A stretch of 64,000 bases of DNA, taken from Carnobacterium sp. 17-4 (GTDB lineage Bacteria; Bacillota; Bacilli; Lactobacillales; Carnobacteriaceae). The stretch covers positions 1,724,363 to 1,788,362 of the forward strand of contig NC_015391.1 in NCBI RefSeq assembly GCF_000195575.1. Reading direction: 5' to 3'. Both the position numbers and the translations under genes were made by a program. This document shows, piece by piece, positions 1 through 8,489 of the stretch. The stretch's first letter is position 1; the number at the start of each line of letters is the position of its first letter. The notes beneath the pieces are model-generated. The model was not told the origin of the DNA and made no database searches. It saw only the letters and a program-made list of their open reading frames with translations.

Positions 1-918
1 AGGTGCTTGTGTCCAACAAACTGCATCTGATGCAAAACCAATGTGATATGGTTCACCGGTTTGGCGAAACTTTTCATGTAATCTTAAAATAAGCTCCATA
101 TCTTCTCCGATCGTTCTTTCAAATCCTCCAACGTCTAATACGGCGGATTTTTTGAATAGGCCAAATGCTCCTGAAATGATCATCAATGCGTTGTATCGCT
201 GCCAACCGATACGACTAGTTAAAAAGGCTCGAAAATATTCAATAACTTGAAACCGTTCAATCATCTTTTGAGGTACTTTAGTTTTAACGATCTGCCCATC
301 TTTTATGTCACTACCATTTGCAATCCGAACCATTCCACCTACTGCAATCGTTTCTTCATGTTTAAGAAATGGCGAAACGATTCGCAACAAGGCATCTTTT
401 TCAATGATACAATCCGCATCGATCGCACAAAACAACGGATACACTGACGCATTAATACCTGCATTTAATGCGTCTGCTTTGCCACCATTTTCTTTGTCTA
501 ATAAAATCAAATCTGAATATGTATGTGATTTATAAGCTTGTCTGATAGGAGTTGTTTCAATTTTCATATCGCTATCTAGTTCTACAGGATATAAATCAAA
601 AAACTGAATGAGCTTATCCATTGTCTGATCAGTTGATCCGTCATTAACGACGATCACTTCAAATTCTGGGTAATCTAACTGCATAAAAGAGTGGACACTG
701 TCCACAATTGTTTGTTCTTCATTATAAGCAGGCACTACAATAGAAATCGGTTTAGTATAATGAGTAACACTTGTAATATTTGTTTGAATAATTCCAACAA
801 ATTCTCTTAATCGTTTCCAAGATACAACGATAAGAATAAGATACAAGGCTGTAACGGTAATGGAATAGCCTAAAATAAATAAGCTGTAAAAGTAAATGAA
901 TTTTTCTATCAGTATCAC
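1..918 (-). CDS. GT2 family membrane glycosyltransferase (3' end outside window)
   Basis: Probable processive polysaccharide glycosyltransferase acting at the cytoplasmic membrane. Read from a GTG at 918 the frame stays open for 306 codons to the window edge, so the C-terminus is missing. Visible parts: an N-terminal membrane segment (about residues 8-32, followed by SWKRL), then a GT-A fold with IVVPAYNEE, VVNDGSTD, KENGGKADALNAG and a CAIDADC metal-binding DxD-type motif, later GAFGLF and GEDMEL (the ED acceptor-site motif). The closing QxxRW motif would lie beyond the window. The GTG overlaps the upstream stop by 4 bases (GTGA), indicating translational coupling with the HEAT-repeat gene. 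The set resembles PgaC/BcsA-type synthases; the polymer is unknown, and whether a PilZ domain follows cannot be seen. Confidence 0.85.
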   Translation of the reverse strand, partial: MILIEKFIYFYSLFILGYSITVTALYLILIVVSWKRLREFVGIIQTNITSVTHYTKPISIVVPAYNEEQTIVDSVHSFMQLDYPEFEVIVVNDGSTDQTMDKLIQFFDLYPVELDSDMKIETTPIRQAYKSHTYSDLILLDKENGGKADALNAGINASVYPLFCAIDADCIIEKDALLRIVSPFLKHEETIAVGGMVRIANGSDIKDGQIVKTKVPQKMIERFQVIEYFRAFLTSRIGWQRYNALMIISGAFGLFKKSAVLDVGGFERTIGEDMELILRLHEKFRQTGEPYHIGFASDAVCWTQAP

Positions 919-1955
919 TTAGTTTCACTCCTTTTGGTTTGTAGTTGTGTCAGTTGATCAGCATTTTCCAATACCTCAACTTTCTGATTAATTATGGCAT
1001 TATCTGGATAACGTTTTTTCAAGGTGTTCATAGCATTATGGCGTACCCACCAGTTTTCGTCCTTTAGCATATCGGTTAATAATTTCAGCTCACCAGGTGC
1101 ATTTAATAATGAAAGATTTTTTGATACTACTGCCCGTACTTGCCAATCGGTTTCTTTTAAATACAGTTCTTGGAAAAATGGAAAGTAAAATTCATTTTCG
1201 CTTGCAGCCAATGCATGAATAGTGGCTATCCGAACTTCTTTTGATCCTTCTAAATAAGGCAAGATTTGGTTTGCCAATAAAGAATCTTGTTTCTTTAGAC
1301 GATTCTTTAAAACCAATAATAAGATGACTTTATCTTTGTCCAATGTAACTTTTTCTAAGAAATGAAGAATAGTTTTAACATCTATATGCAGATGGTTTAA
1401 CATATCAACTATACGGTCTCTCATAATAGATGATTTTAATAAAGATTCGATATAAATCGGAAGCTCCTTTTCTGACAAAGGCAACAATGAAAGAGCATAA
1501 AAAGAGTTGTATCCAATTTCATAATTTTTACTCGTTGTCCCCTTCATTAAGATAGGGAATGCTTTATGGAAACCGAGCTGACTAAACAGCTGTATATGCC
1601 GCAAAGTTAACTTTTTTGAAGCATCTTTTATTAATTCATCCAAAAAACCTAACTGTTCTAGTGTCCACAAACTATTTTTAACTGTTTCAGGTTTTTGAGC
1701 ATAGCTCATAAGCGAATGAAAGACTGCTTTTCGTTCTACCTTAGTTTTAAAAAAGAATAATCTTTCCATCAGCTGACTTGGATCCTTGATCATTCCTTTT
1801 ACGATTGGTTTGATTTGTTGGTGAGCTTTTTGATAGCTTTTTTTATTTAATCGATCTTTTTGATTAATGATAACCGTAAAAAGAACAATGAATAGGTTGA
1901 TGCTGACTAAACTAATGATTCCCACCCAGGCGATATTAGCCAGTAAATTGTTCAT
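915..1955 (-). CDS. membrane-anchored HEAT-repeat protein
   Basis: 346-residue protein with one N-terminal membrane segment (about residues 5-27) followed by a cytoplasmic all-helical region whose last third shows HEAT-like repeats (for example around KEVRIATIHALAAS, DWQVRAVVSKNLS and NWWVRHNAMNTLKK). HEAT repeats are protein-interaction scaffolds, and no catalytic motif is visible. The start is the ATG at 1955, which has AGGAGAG five bases upstream; an upstream in-frame ATG lacks a ribosome site. It follows the cyclic-di-GMP gene by 46 bases and overlaps the glycosyltransferase start, so it probably is an accessory subunit of the same polysaccharide synthesis machine. The role is inferred from context only. 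Confidence 0.8.
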   Translation of the reverse strand: MNNLLANIAWVGIISLVSINLFIVLFTVIINQKDRLNKKSYQKAHQQIKPIVKGMIKDPSQLMERLFFFKTKVERKAVFHSLMSYAQKPETVKNSLWTLEQLGFLDELIKDASKKLTLRHIQLFSQLGFHKAFPILMKGTTSKNYEIGYNSFYALSLLPLSEKELPIYIESLLKSSIMRDRIVDMLNHLHIDVKTILHFLEKVTLDKDKVILLLVLKNRLKKQDSLLANQILPYLEGSKEVRIATIHALAASENEFYFPFFQELYLKETDWQVRAVVSKNLSLLNAPGELKLLTDMLKDENWWVRHNAMNTLKKRYPDNAIINQKVEVLENADQLTQLQTKRSETK

Positions 1956-2001
1956 GGTATCTCTCCTGTCTTCTGACTTTTGGCACAAAATTCACGAAAC
2001 T

Positions 2002-3816
2002 TTATTCTTCTAAACTTTTTAAGAAATATGCGACAATTTCAGGATCAAATTGGGTTCCTGAATTTTTTTTCACCTCAGTAATAGCTTCTTCTTGGGACAT
2101 AGCTTTACGATAAGGGCGATCTTGTGTCATTGCATCGTAAGCATCCACTACTGAAATAATGCGCGACAATAATGGAATAGCGTATCTCGTTAATCCATCT
2201 GGGTAGCCCTTTCCATCTGAACGCTCATGGTGATGCAAAACAGGTAAAGCAATGTCATCTAATCCCTGAATAGACTTAACAATTTGATACCCAATAAACG
2301 AATGTTTTTTCATTTCAGCCATTTCTGCATCTGTCAGCTTGCCTGGTTTATTCAAAATGGCATCATCAATACCAATTTTCCCTACATCATGCAGTTCTGC
2401 CAATAAAGCTAACTCATCCATTTGATAAGATGACAATTTCATAACTTTTCCAACTTTTCTAGATAAGGTAACGAGTCTTTCTGCATGTTCCTCAGTAAAC
2501 TGGCTTCTAGCTAACAAAGTTGTTTTAATAGAAGTTAAAAGAGCATTTCGCATGCTATCCTGGTTGAGCATCTTTTGTTTATCCATATAATCTTGAGCAT
2601 TGTTGATCACTTTTTGAATGTCAAAATCTATGGTGTACTTTGTCTCATACCCAAAAGCAAGATTGATCGCTGCTTGGTCTTTATTTAATTGGTTATTGTG
2701 CTTCTTAATCGCATCCTGAATTCTTTGAACGTACCAATAAGCCTGCATACTATCAGTATTTGGCAATAAAATACTGAATTCATCTTCACCATAACGAGCA
2801 AGATGTGCATTTTTTGGAATATTTTCACTAAGAACTCTTGTCACTGCTTTTAATAGTTGGTCTCCTTCACGATGACCATATTGCTGATTAATTCTTTTTA
2901 GCCCGTTGATGTCTCCCATAATGATAGACAAGGGCAGATATTTTTCACTATCATAAGTAAATTTCAACTTTTCAAACTTTATATGATTGAATAATCCCGT
3001 TAATGGATCATGAAACGTTAAGCGATTGATTTCTGATTGCTTTTTTTTTCTTTCTGTAATATCAAAAAAAGTTAATATTCCTCCAAGTAAGGCTCCATTA
3101 CTTATTTTTGGTGTTACAAAATATTCCACTGGAAATAAAGTTCCATCCATTCGTGTAAAATAGGCCAGATCTGAGTGACTTTTTTGTTTTTTGTTCAGGT
3201 TTTCGAGAATATCCTGCGTAACGGTTGTTTCTTCTTGTGATAAGACTTCTTTGGTCAAATGATCAAATATTTGTTGACCAACCAGCTCTGATTCTTCCTT
3301 GATCCCTAATATTTCCATACAACTATGATTCAAAAACGTACATTGTCCTTTCAAATCTATCCCACAAATCGCTTCTTCTGTTGAATCCAGTATCAAACTT
3401 AATTTATTTTCTGATTGTTTCAAATCTTCTTGTGCACTGTATTTCTGTAATACTTCAGTTGTTGATTCTGAATAGGCTATAGCAGCATGTTCTTTTTCAA
3501 ACGAAAAAATTTGGACGCGGTAAAACTGATGTGTTACTTCAGAATAGTAGTCCATCTTATCATGTCCTTGTTTTTTTTCTGCTTTTCCACCGGCTTTTAA
3601 CCATCGTAATGTTTTCAAAACTTTTGGTTCAAAAATTTCTGATACTTTTTTCCCTACTAAATCCTCTTTTTTCATCCCAATTAAACATTCATATGCAGGG
3701 TTTATATCTTTATAGATCCCATCTATAACGTTATCATCACTATCTCTAATCAATTTAAAGTAAACAAAAGCATTCGGACTTGCATGAACTATATCTGCAT
3801 AAAAAGATGGTTTCAT
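2002..3816 (-). CDS. PAS-PAS-GGDEF-HD-GYP cyclic-di-GMP turnover protein
   Basis: 604-residue soluble protein. Two PAS-like sensor domains (about 1-115 and 135-255), a GGDEF domain (about 265-425) and an HD-GYP phosphodiesterase domain (about 435-600). The GGDEF domain keeps the DxN...GHxxGD core, but its active-site motif is GEDEF (residues 343-347), with Glu replacing the second Gly. The HD-GYP domain looks complete: HD at 476-477, a KKHSFIGY histidine, LHHHER, GYP at 537-539 and VVDAYDAM. It therefore looks like a competent phosphodiesterase with a cyclase half that may be inactive or serve as a GTP sensor (inference). The start is the ATG at 3816, preceded by AGGGGAGA; the longer frame to 3840 lacks a site. 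It sits within the polysaccharide operon. Confidence 0.88.
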   Translation of the reverse strand: MKPSFYADIVHASPNAFVYFKLIRDSDDNVIDGIYKDINPAYECLIGMKKEDLVGKKVSEIFEPKVLKTLRWLKAGGKAEKKQGHDKMDYYSEVTHQFYRVQIFSFEKEHAAIAYSESTTEVLQKYSAQEDLKQSENKLSLILDSTEEAICGIDLKGQCTFLNHSCMEILGIKEESELVGQQIFDHLTKEVLSQEETTVTQDILENLNKKQKSHSDLAYFTRMDGTLFPVEYFVTPKISNGALLGGILTFFDITERKKKQSEINRLTFHDPLTGLFNHIKFEKLKFTYDSEKYLPLSIIMGDINGLKRINQQYGHREGDQLLKAVTRVLSENIPKNAHLARYGEDEFSILLPNTDSMQAYWYVQRIQDAIKKHNNQLNKDQAAINLAFGYETKYTIDFDIQKVINNAQDYMDKQKMLNQDSMRNALLTSIKTTLLARSQFTEEHAERLVTLSRKVGKVMKLSSYQMDELALLAELHDVGKIGIDDAILNKPGKLTDAEMAEMKKHSFIGYQIVKSIQGLDDIALPVLHHHERSDGKGYPDGLTRYAIPLLSRIISVVDAYDAMTQDRPYRKAMSQEEAITEVKKNSGTQFDPEIVAYFLKSLEE

Positions 3817-3903
3817 AATTGTTCTCCCCTTATACTTCACTTGATTCTTTGTGAAGGTGTCGTAAAAATATCCCCGTACTCTTTTGACAATTATTTCCTA
3901 ATC

Positions 3904-6051
3904 TTATTTATCATATTCTAGAAAAGCTTCTTTCAACAAGTAATACGATGGTTTTAATCGTTCGTGATACGTTGGTAGCTCCCATGATTCCCATGAATAA
4001 GGTTCCATCATTAATTCACTAGACTCAGTATATCCTTTTTTTACTAAAGCTGCTCCTAAATAAATATTTTCTACACCAACTGCTTCAACGCCTTCATTTT
4101 GATACAAATCCCCTATAATTTGTTTAGTCGAAGGATCCATGACATTCAATAACTGCCAAGGCAAAGCAATTTCAACGATACCGTCTTTTACTGCAAAATC
4201 GGTCAATGAGTTATATTCTTCATGTTCCGGATTTCCATCTCCTAATACTAAAGCTCCCGTTTCATAATTTGAAAAAGGAATGACATCTTTTGTTTGAGGC
4301 AATGTTAATTTAGATGATAAAGCATGATGCATAGGATTAAATAACCCTGAATTCTTTACTGTGTAATCCGGTTGCTTCTCGATCAATTCCAATTGTTCTG
4401 CATATTGGTAATAATAAGAGTCATAATACGCATCTACCATAATGGAGGATTCAGTCGCTCCGTTTATTTTTACCAGAAAATCAGCTGGTCGAGAAAACGC
4501 CAATGAACCATCTACTGTTTCACTATTTCCTTGATCCTCTTTTACATCGATTGCAATAAATAATTGATCTTCTTCAAGCTTAAAATCCTTCGCTTCTGCT
4601 TTTATATACAAGTATTTTTCATCTGATTTTACTGAAATGGTCGTCTCTTCATTTTTAGATAGCTGATCCTCTTTACTCCAATCAGAATCATCTCCATCAA
4701 CGTAGACTACGCTTTTTTCTTCTCCTGGATCAAAAGCAAGCAGCCCAAAATGTTGCTCATTAGTCTGAGTATTAGACCAAAATGGACGGCGATCTGGCAA
4801 ATCAAAATCCATTGTGTTCCAAGTTCGTTTAAACCATTCATCTTGCCACGTAAATACCAGCCCGCCAAAATAACCTTCATCGTGAATATCCTTCAACATA
4901 TTTATTAGCATTTCTCCTTGTTCGGTTTCCTCAATTCCGCCTTGGTTAAACCCAGAGTACAGACTTTCATGAGCTTTCCCCCGCGAAGCCGGTATACCAA
5001 ATTCAGCTACCATAACTGGCACACTATGTTCCTTGATTAAGTCTCTTAAATAAGCTTTATAAGTGTTGACGCTACCGTCTTCATTTTTCACTTCAGCATA
5101 CTCAGGCTGATAGTTCAGAAATTCAGGATAATAAGGATAGACGTGATAAGAAGCAAACAATCCCGTTTCTAATTGATCTGTGCCTTTTATATGCTCTGTA
5201 TTTACTACTGCCATGTCTTCTTTCTTATCCGGTTCATTAGGATGATCCAACATATCAGTCGTTAACCAGTTGGTATAGCTCAGTGGCCGAATAGTCTGGT
5301 ACTCTTGAGCTTCGTAAGATAAGATAGCATCTCCGGCTTCCGCTAAAAACACTTCAAACGGTGAAGCCCCTTCTGTATATAGGTAATCTCCTTCAAAAGC
5401 AGTCTTTTCCGGGTTCGCTTCATTTGTTCCGTTGACAAAATACGGATCCCACTCCACACCTAATATCCAACCTATAACATACTGAGAAATATCTTTTGTG
5501 TATTCTCCATCAGCATAACCGGCTCTTTTAGGTAAGGTTGCTTGACCGTGTAATACATCCACTATCTCTGTGGCATCCTTTATGAAGTCTTTTTTTATTT
5601 TTTCATCTTCTGCATAGGCATTGTTCAATTCTGCAATATCTGCTTCATTCAAGTATACACCGTGCATTATGTATATCGGGTCTTTATTATTCAAGTTAAA
5701 CTCATACAAAGCCTCATAAAAAGCTGGCTTTAAAGTCGTATACACCCGGATAATATTCGCATTCATATCTTTGATTTGCTGAAACCAGCGTAAGTATTCT
5801 TCTTTTGTAATGGCTACTTCGCCTGGAAATGTCCCAGGTTTTGCAGCTCCCATATTGACACCCGTTAAGAATTTTGTGGCCCATTGACCCTCTTCATAGA
5901 CATAAAATTCTTTTCCTTCAATTTTTGCTACATAAGAAAGGCCACTTTCAGATTTATATTCTTTTTCTTCAGTTTTATTCATAAAAAGAATACCTCCTAC
6001 AACGCCTAATAGAACAACTGCTAATCCAACTATCAGCCATCTTTTTTTCAT
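3904..6051 (-). CDS. secreted or membrane-anchored glycoside hydrolase-like protein with CBM9-like domain
   Basis: 715-residue extracytoplasmic protein. An N-terminal KKR plus a hydrophobic stretch (residues 4-22) forms a signal or membrane anchor. Residues of about 60-460 look like a clan-A (beta/alpha)8 glycosidase: NIIRVYTTLKP, a candidate acid/base Glu200 in GVEWDP and a candidate nucleophile Glu350 in VAEFGIP, then FTWQDEW. The remainder contains a DGDDSDW region typical of CBM9-like carbohydrate-binding domains. The start is the ATG at 6051 with AAAGGGG upstream; an earlier in-frame ATG at 6150 lacks a ribosome site. It is first in the operon, 87 bases before the GGDEF/HD-GYP gene. By analogy with BcsZ or PgaB it may trim or release the polymer made by the operon. 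Exact glycosidase family not assigned. Confidence 0.78.
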   Translation of the reverse strand: MKKRWLIVGLAVVLLGVVGGILFMNKTEEKEYKSESGLSYVAKIEGKEFYVYEEGQWATKFLTGVNMGAAKPGTFPGEVAITKEEYLRWFQQIKDMNANIIRVYTTLKPAFYEALYEFNLNNKDPIYIMHGVYLNEADIAELNNAYAEDEKIKKDFIKDATEIVDVLHGQATLPKRAGYADGEYTKDISQYVIGWILGVEWDPYFVNGTNEANPEKTAFEGDYLYTEGASPFEVFLAEAGDAILSYEAQEYQTIRPLSYTNWLTTDMLDHPNEPDKKEDMAVVNTEHIKGTDQLETGLFASYHVYPYYPEFLNYQPEYAEVKNEDGSVNTYKAYLRDLIKEHSVPVMVAEFGIPASRGKAHESLYSGFNQGGIEETEQGEMLINMLKDIHDEGYFGGLVFTWQDEWFKRTWNTMDFDLPDRRPFWSNTQTNEQHFGLLAFDPGEEKSVVYVDGDDSDWSKEDQLSKNEETTISVKSDEKYLYIKAEAKDFKLEEDQLFIAIDVKEDQGNSETVDGSLAFSRPADFLVKINGATESSIMVDAYYDSYYYQYAEQLELIEKQPDYTVKNSGLFNPMHHALSSKLTLPQTKDVIPFSNYETGALVLGDGNPEHEEYNSLTDFAVKDGIVEIALPWQLLNVMDPSTKQIIGDLYQNEGVEAVGVENIYLGAALVKKGYTESSELMMEPYSWESWELPTYHERLKPSYYLLKEAFLEYDK

Positions 6052-6257
6052 CTTTTTATCCCCTTTAGTCATTTCCTCACTTAATTTACTAGTATTTGCT
6101 ATGTTTTCAAATGATTTGTTTCTCTCATCTTTTATGTATAGAAAAACCACCTATCTAATTACTATACCCGAAAGACACTTTTTAGGATAGAAGATTTTCA
6201 TTAGGTTTGAATCCTAATCCTGAATCAATGTCTTACCATTATTCTAGCGCTATTAAG

Positions 6258-6307
6258 AATCAAACTACCCTCAAAAATTAGGACTAATTTTTGAGGGTAG
6301 TTTGATT
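6258..6307 (-). terminator. long perfect hairpin, likely terminator of the liv-acuB operon
   Basis: A 23-bp inverted repeat (arms 6258-6280 and 6285-6307) with a 4-base loop lies 33 bases past the acuB stop. A T-rich stretch follows the hairpin on the plus side; on the minus side the tail is weaker (ATTCTTAA). The position argues for termination of the minus-strand operon. Confidence 0.75.
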
Positions 6308-6340
6308 TTTTCTTAAATTTATTTTAGTGCTATTTTACTA

Positions 6341-7000
6341 TTATTCAGTCTTTTTTCCTTCTTTATAAAGCGCTGAACTAATGGTATATCCGCTTGTCGT
6401 TAAAATTTCCTTTATCGCTTTTGTATCTGAACTGTCCATTTGAATAATCACTTGGGTAAAATGATCTTTTCGATAAACAGCAATTTGATCGATACTTATT
6501 TGAGCTTCTGATAAAATATTCGTAATGTCCTCAAGAATTCCTGGATGATCTTCCGGAATATCAATTACAATACGGCTACCTTTATTGTTGTATCCCATAA
6601 TATCAATAAAAGCGCTAAAAATATCTTTATCCGTGATGATGCCGACAATTTCATTTCCTTCTTCTACTACTGGCAATACGCCAATTTCTTGGTCACGCAT
6701 ACGAGCTGCAGCTTCTTCTAATAAATCATCTGCATGAATCGTAAGAACTTTTTTTTGCATGATGTCGCCAACTTTAGTTTTAGTCAGTAAGTAATTCATT
6801 TCATGAATACTTAAACTTGTTGCTGTAGAAGGAGAGTTTTCTTGAATGATTTCTTGAGTAACCAAACCGATCATTCGTCCATCTTTCACTACAGGCAACC
6901 GATGAAAGTCATTTTCTTTCATAATATCAAGCGCTTCTAAGACTTTTGTTTCTTCTGAAACGGTCACAACAGTTGATGTCATATAACTTTTTACGTCCAT
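6341..7000 (-). CDS. acuB: CBS-pair and ACT domain protein (AcuB-like)
   Basis: 219-residue cytoplasmic protein with two CBS domains (about 1-60 and 75-135; the first begins MDVKSYMTSTVVTV) forming a Bateman module, then an ACT-type domain (about 140-210). CBS pairs bind adenine nucleotides and ACT domains often bind amino acids, so a sensing role in amino acid metabolism is plausible. It is the last gene of the branched-chain amino acid transporter operon, starting 3 bases after the livF stop. The same arrangement is known in streptococci. The name AcuB comes from a Bacillus gene of the acetoin locus; nothing here indicates acetoin use. Confidence 0.82.
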   Translation of the reverse strand: MDVKSYMTSTVVTVSEETKVLEALDIMKENDFHRLPVVKDGRMIGLVTQEIIQENSPSTATSLSIHEMNYLLTKTKVGDIMQKKVLTIHADDLLEEAAARMRDQEIGVLPVVEEGNEIVGIITDKDIFSAFIDIMGYNNKGSRIVIDIPEDHPGILEDITNILSEAQISIDQIAVYRKDHFTQVIIQMDSSDTKAIKEILTTSGYTISSALYKEGKKTE

Positions 7001-7003
7001 TCC

Positions 7004-7708
7004 TTAACCCCCCAAATAAGCTTTTTGTACTTCATCACTCGCTAACAATTCTTTACCTGTACCGGTTTGTACAACTTTACCTGTCTCTAAAACATACCCG
7101 CGATGAGCAATTTCAAGTGCTACTTTTGCATTTTGTTCAATCAATAACACCGTTGTTCCCTGTTTATTAATCATTTGAATGATATTAAAAATTTCTTTAA
7201 TAAAAAGCGGTGCTAATCCCATTGAAGGTTCATCCAACAATAATAATTTTGGTCTAGACATTAATGCCCGTCCCATGGCAACCATTTGTTGTTCTCCACC
7301 AGATAGGGTTGCTGTATCTTGTTTTTTACGTTCTTCTAAGACAGGGAAACGATCAAAAACCATTTTTAAATCTTTTTGAATCTCACTTTTGTCTTTTCTA
7401 AGAAAGGCTCCCATTTCTAAGTTCTCCATAACAGACATGCCTTTAAATACATGTCTTCCTTCTGGAACTTGAGAAATACCCAACTGAACGATTTTGCGCG
7501 TTGTGTCTTTTTGTATAGGACGATCGTTGAAAAAAATTTCGCCTGATTTTGGACGATGCAAACCAGAAATAGCTTTTAAGACCGTTGATTTCCCAGCACC
7601 ATTAGCACCAATCAAAGAAACGATTTCTCCTTCTTGGACTTCAAAATTAATTTCTTTAGTGGCTTGAATCACACCATAATAAACGGATAAATCTTTTACT
7701 TTTAACAT
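7004..7708 (-). CDS. livF: branched-chain amino acid ABC transporter ATP-binding protein LivF
   Basis: 234-residue ABC ATPase. Walker A GANGAGKST, signature LSGGEQQMVAMGRAL, Walker B LLLLDEPSMGLAP, and the H-loop region LLIEQNAK typical of LivF. It forms a heterodimer with LivG and powers import through LivH-LivM. The gene starts two bases after livG ends, with AGGTGG upstream, so expression is coupled within the operon. Length and motifs are standard for the family. Confidence 0.95.
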   Translation of the reverse strand: MLKVKDLSVYYGVIQATKEINFEVQEGEIVSLIGANGAGKSTVLKAISGLHRPKSGEIFFNDRPIQKDTTRKIVQLGISQVPEGRHVFKGMSVMENLEMGAFLRKDKSEIQKDLKMVFDRFPVLEERKKQDTATLSGGEQQMVAMGRALMSRPKLLLLDEPSMGLAPLFIKEIFNIIQMINKQGTTVLLIEQNAKVALEIAHRGYVLETGKVVQTGTGKELLASDEVQKAYLGG

Positions 7709-7710
7709 GT

Positions 7711-8484
7711 CTATTCACCACCTAAATAAGCTTTGATAACAGCTTCATTGTTCTTGATTTCCTCAGGTGTTCCATGAGCAATCATTCTGCCGTATTCTAA
7801 TACATAAATCCGTTCACAAACGTCCATAACTAAAGACATATCGTGTTCAATTAATAAGATCGTAATTTTGAAATCTTTTTGAATTTGTCGAATCAATGAT
7901 GTCAAATTAGCTGTTTCTTGAGGGTTCATTCCAGCAGCGGGTTCATCCAAAAATAAAATTTTAGGTTTAGTAGCTAGTGCTCGAACGATTTCTAATCTTC
8001 GTTGTTCTCCGTAAGGTAAATTCTTTGCCAATTCCTCTGTTTTTGTTTCTAAACTAAACAATGCTAACAGTTCAAGGGCTTCTTCACGCAATTTTTCTTC
8101 TGAATGATAATATGCCGGCGTTCTAAAAATACTAGCCAAAGTTCCTACTTTGTTTTTTTCATGCATACCAATCAAAACGTTATCTAATACAGACAAATCT
8201 TTAAACAATCGAATATTTTGAAACGTTCTGCCTAATCCCATAGATGTGATTGTGTACGTTTTTTGTTTGATCAACGAAGTTTTCTTACCGTCTACTTCTA
8301 GATCGATCACTCCCTCAGTTGGCTCGTAAACCCCTGTTAACAAATTAAATAGCGTTGTTTTTCCGGCACCATTTGGACCGATCAAGCCAACTAATTCGTT
8401 GTTCTCTAATTCCATATTCACCATAGAGACAGCAGACAGCCCACCGAAATTTTTGGTTAGTTGTTTAACTTCTAGTAAACTCAT
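7711..8484 (-). CDS. livG: branched-chain amino acid ABC transporter ATP-binding protein LivG
   Basis: 257-residue ABC ATPase with Walker A GPNGAGKTT, the LivG-type signature LPYGEQRRLEIVRAL, Walker B ILFLDEPAAGMNP and an IEHDM H-loop. It pairs with LivF. The ATG at 8484 is chosen over the GTG at 8493 because the AAGGGG ribosome site, made by the end of livM, is eight bases upstream of the ATG. It follows the livM stop by 5 bases. Confidence 0.95.
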   Translation of the reverse strand: MSLLEVKQLTKNFGGLSAVSMVNMELENNELVGLIGPNGAGKTTLFNLLTGVYEPTEGVIDLEVDGKKTSLIKQKTYTITSMGLGRTFQNIRLFKDLSVLDNVLIGMHEKNKVGTLASIFRTPAYYHSEEKLREEALELLALFSLETKTEELAKNLPYGEQRRLEIVRALATKPKILFLDEPAAGMNPQETANLTSLIRQIQKDFKITILLIEHDMSLVMDVCERIYVLEYGRMIAHGTPEEIKNNEAVIKAYLGGE

Positions 8485-8489
8485 TCTGC

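Noticed and set aside
247-535. Two overlapping plus-strand open frames near the left edge
   Set aside because: They lie antisense inside the GT2 gene, whose long frame has clear family motifs.
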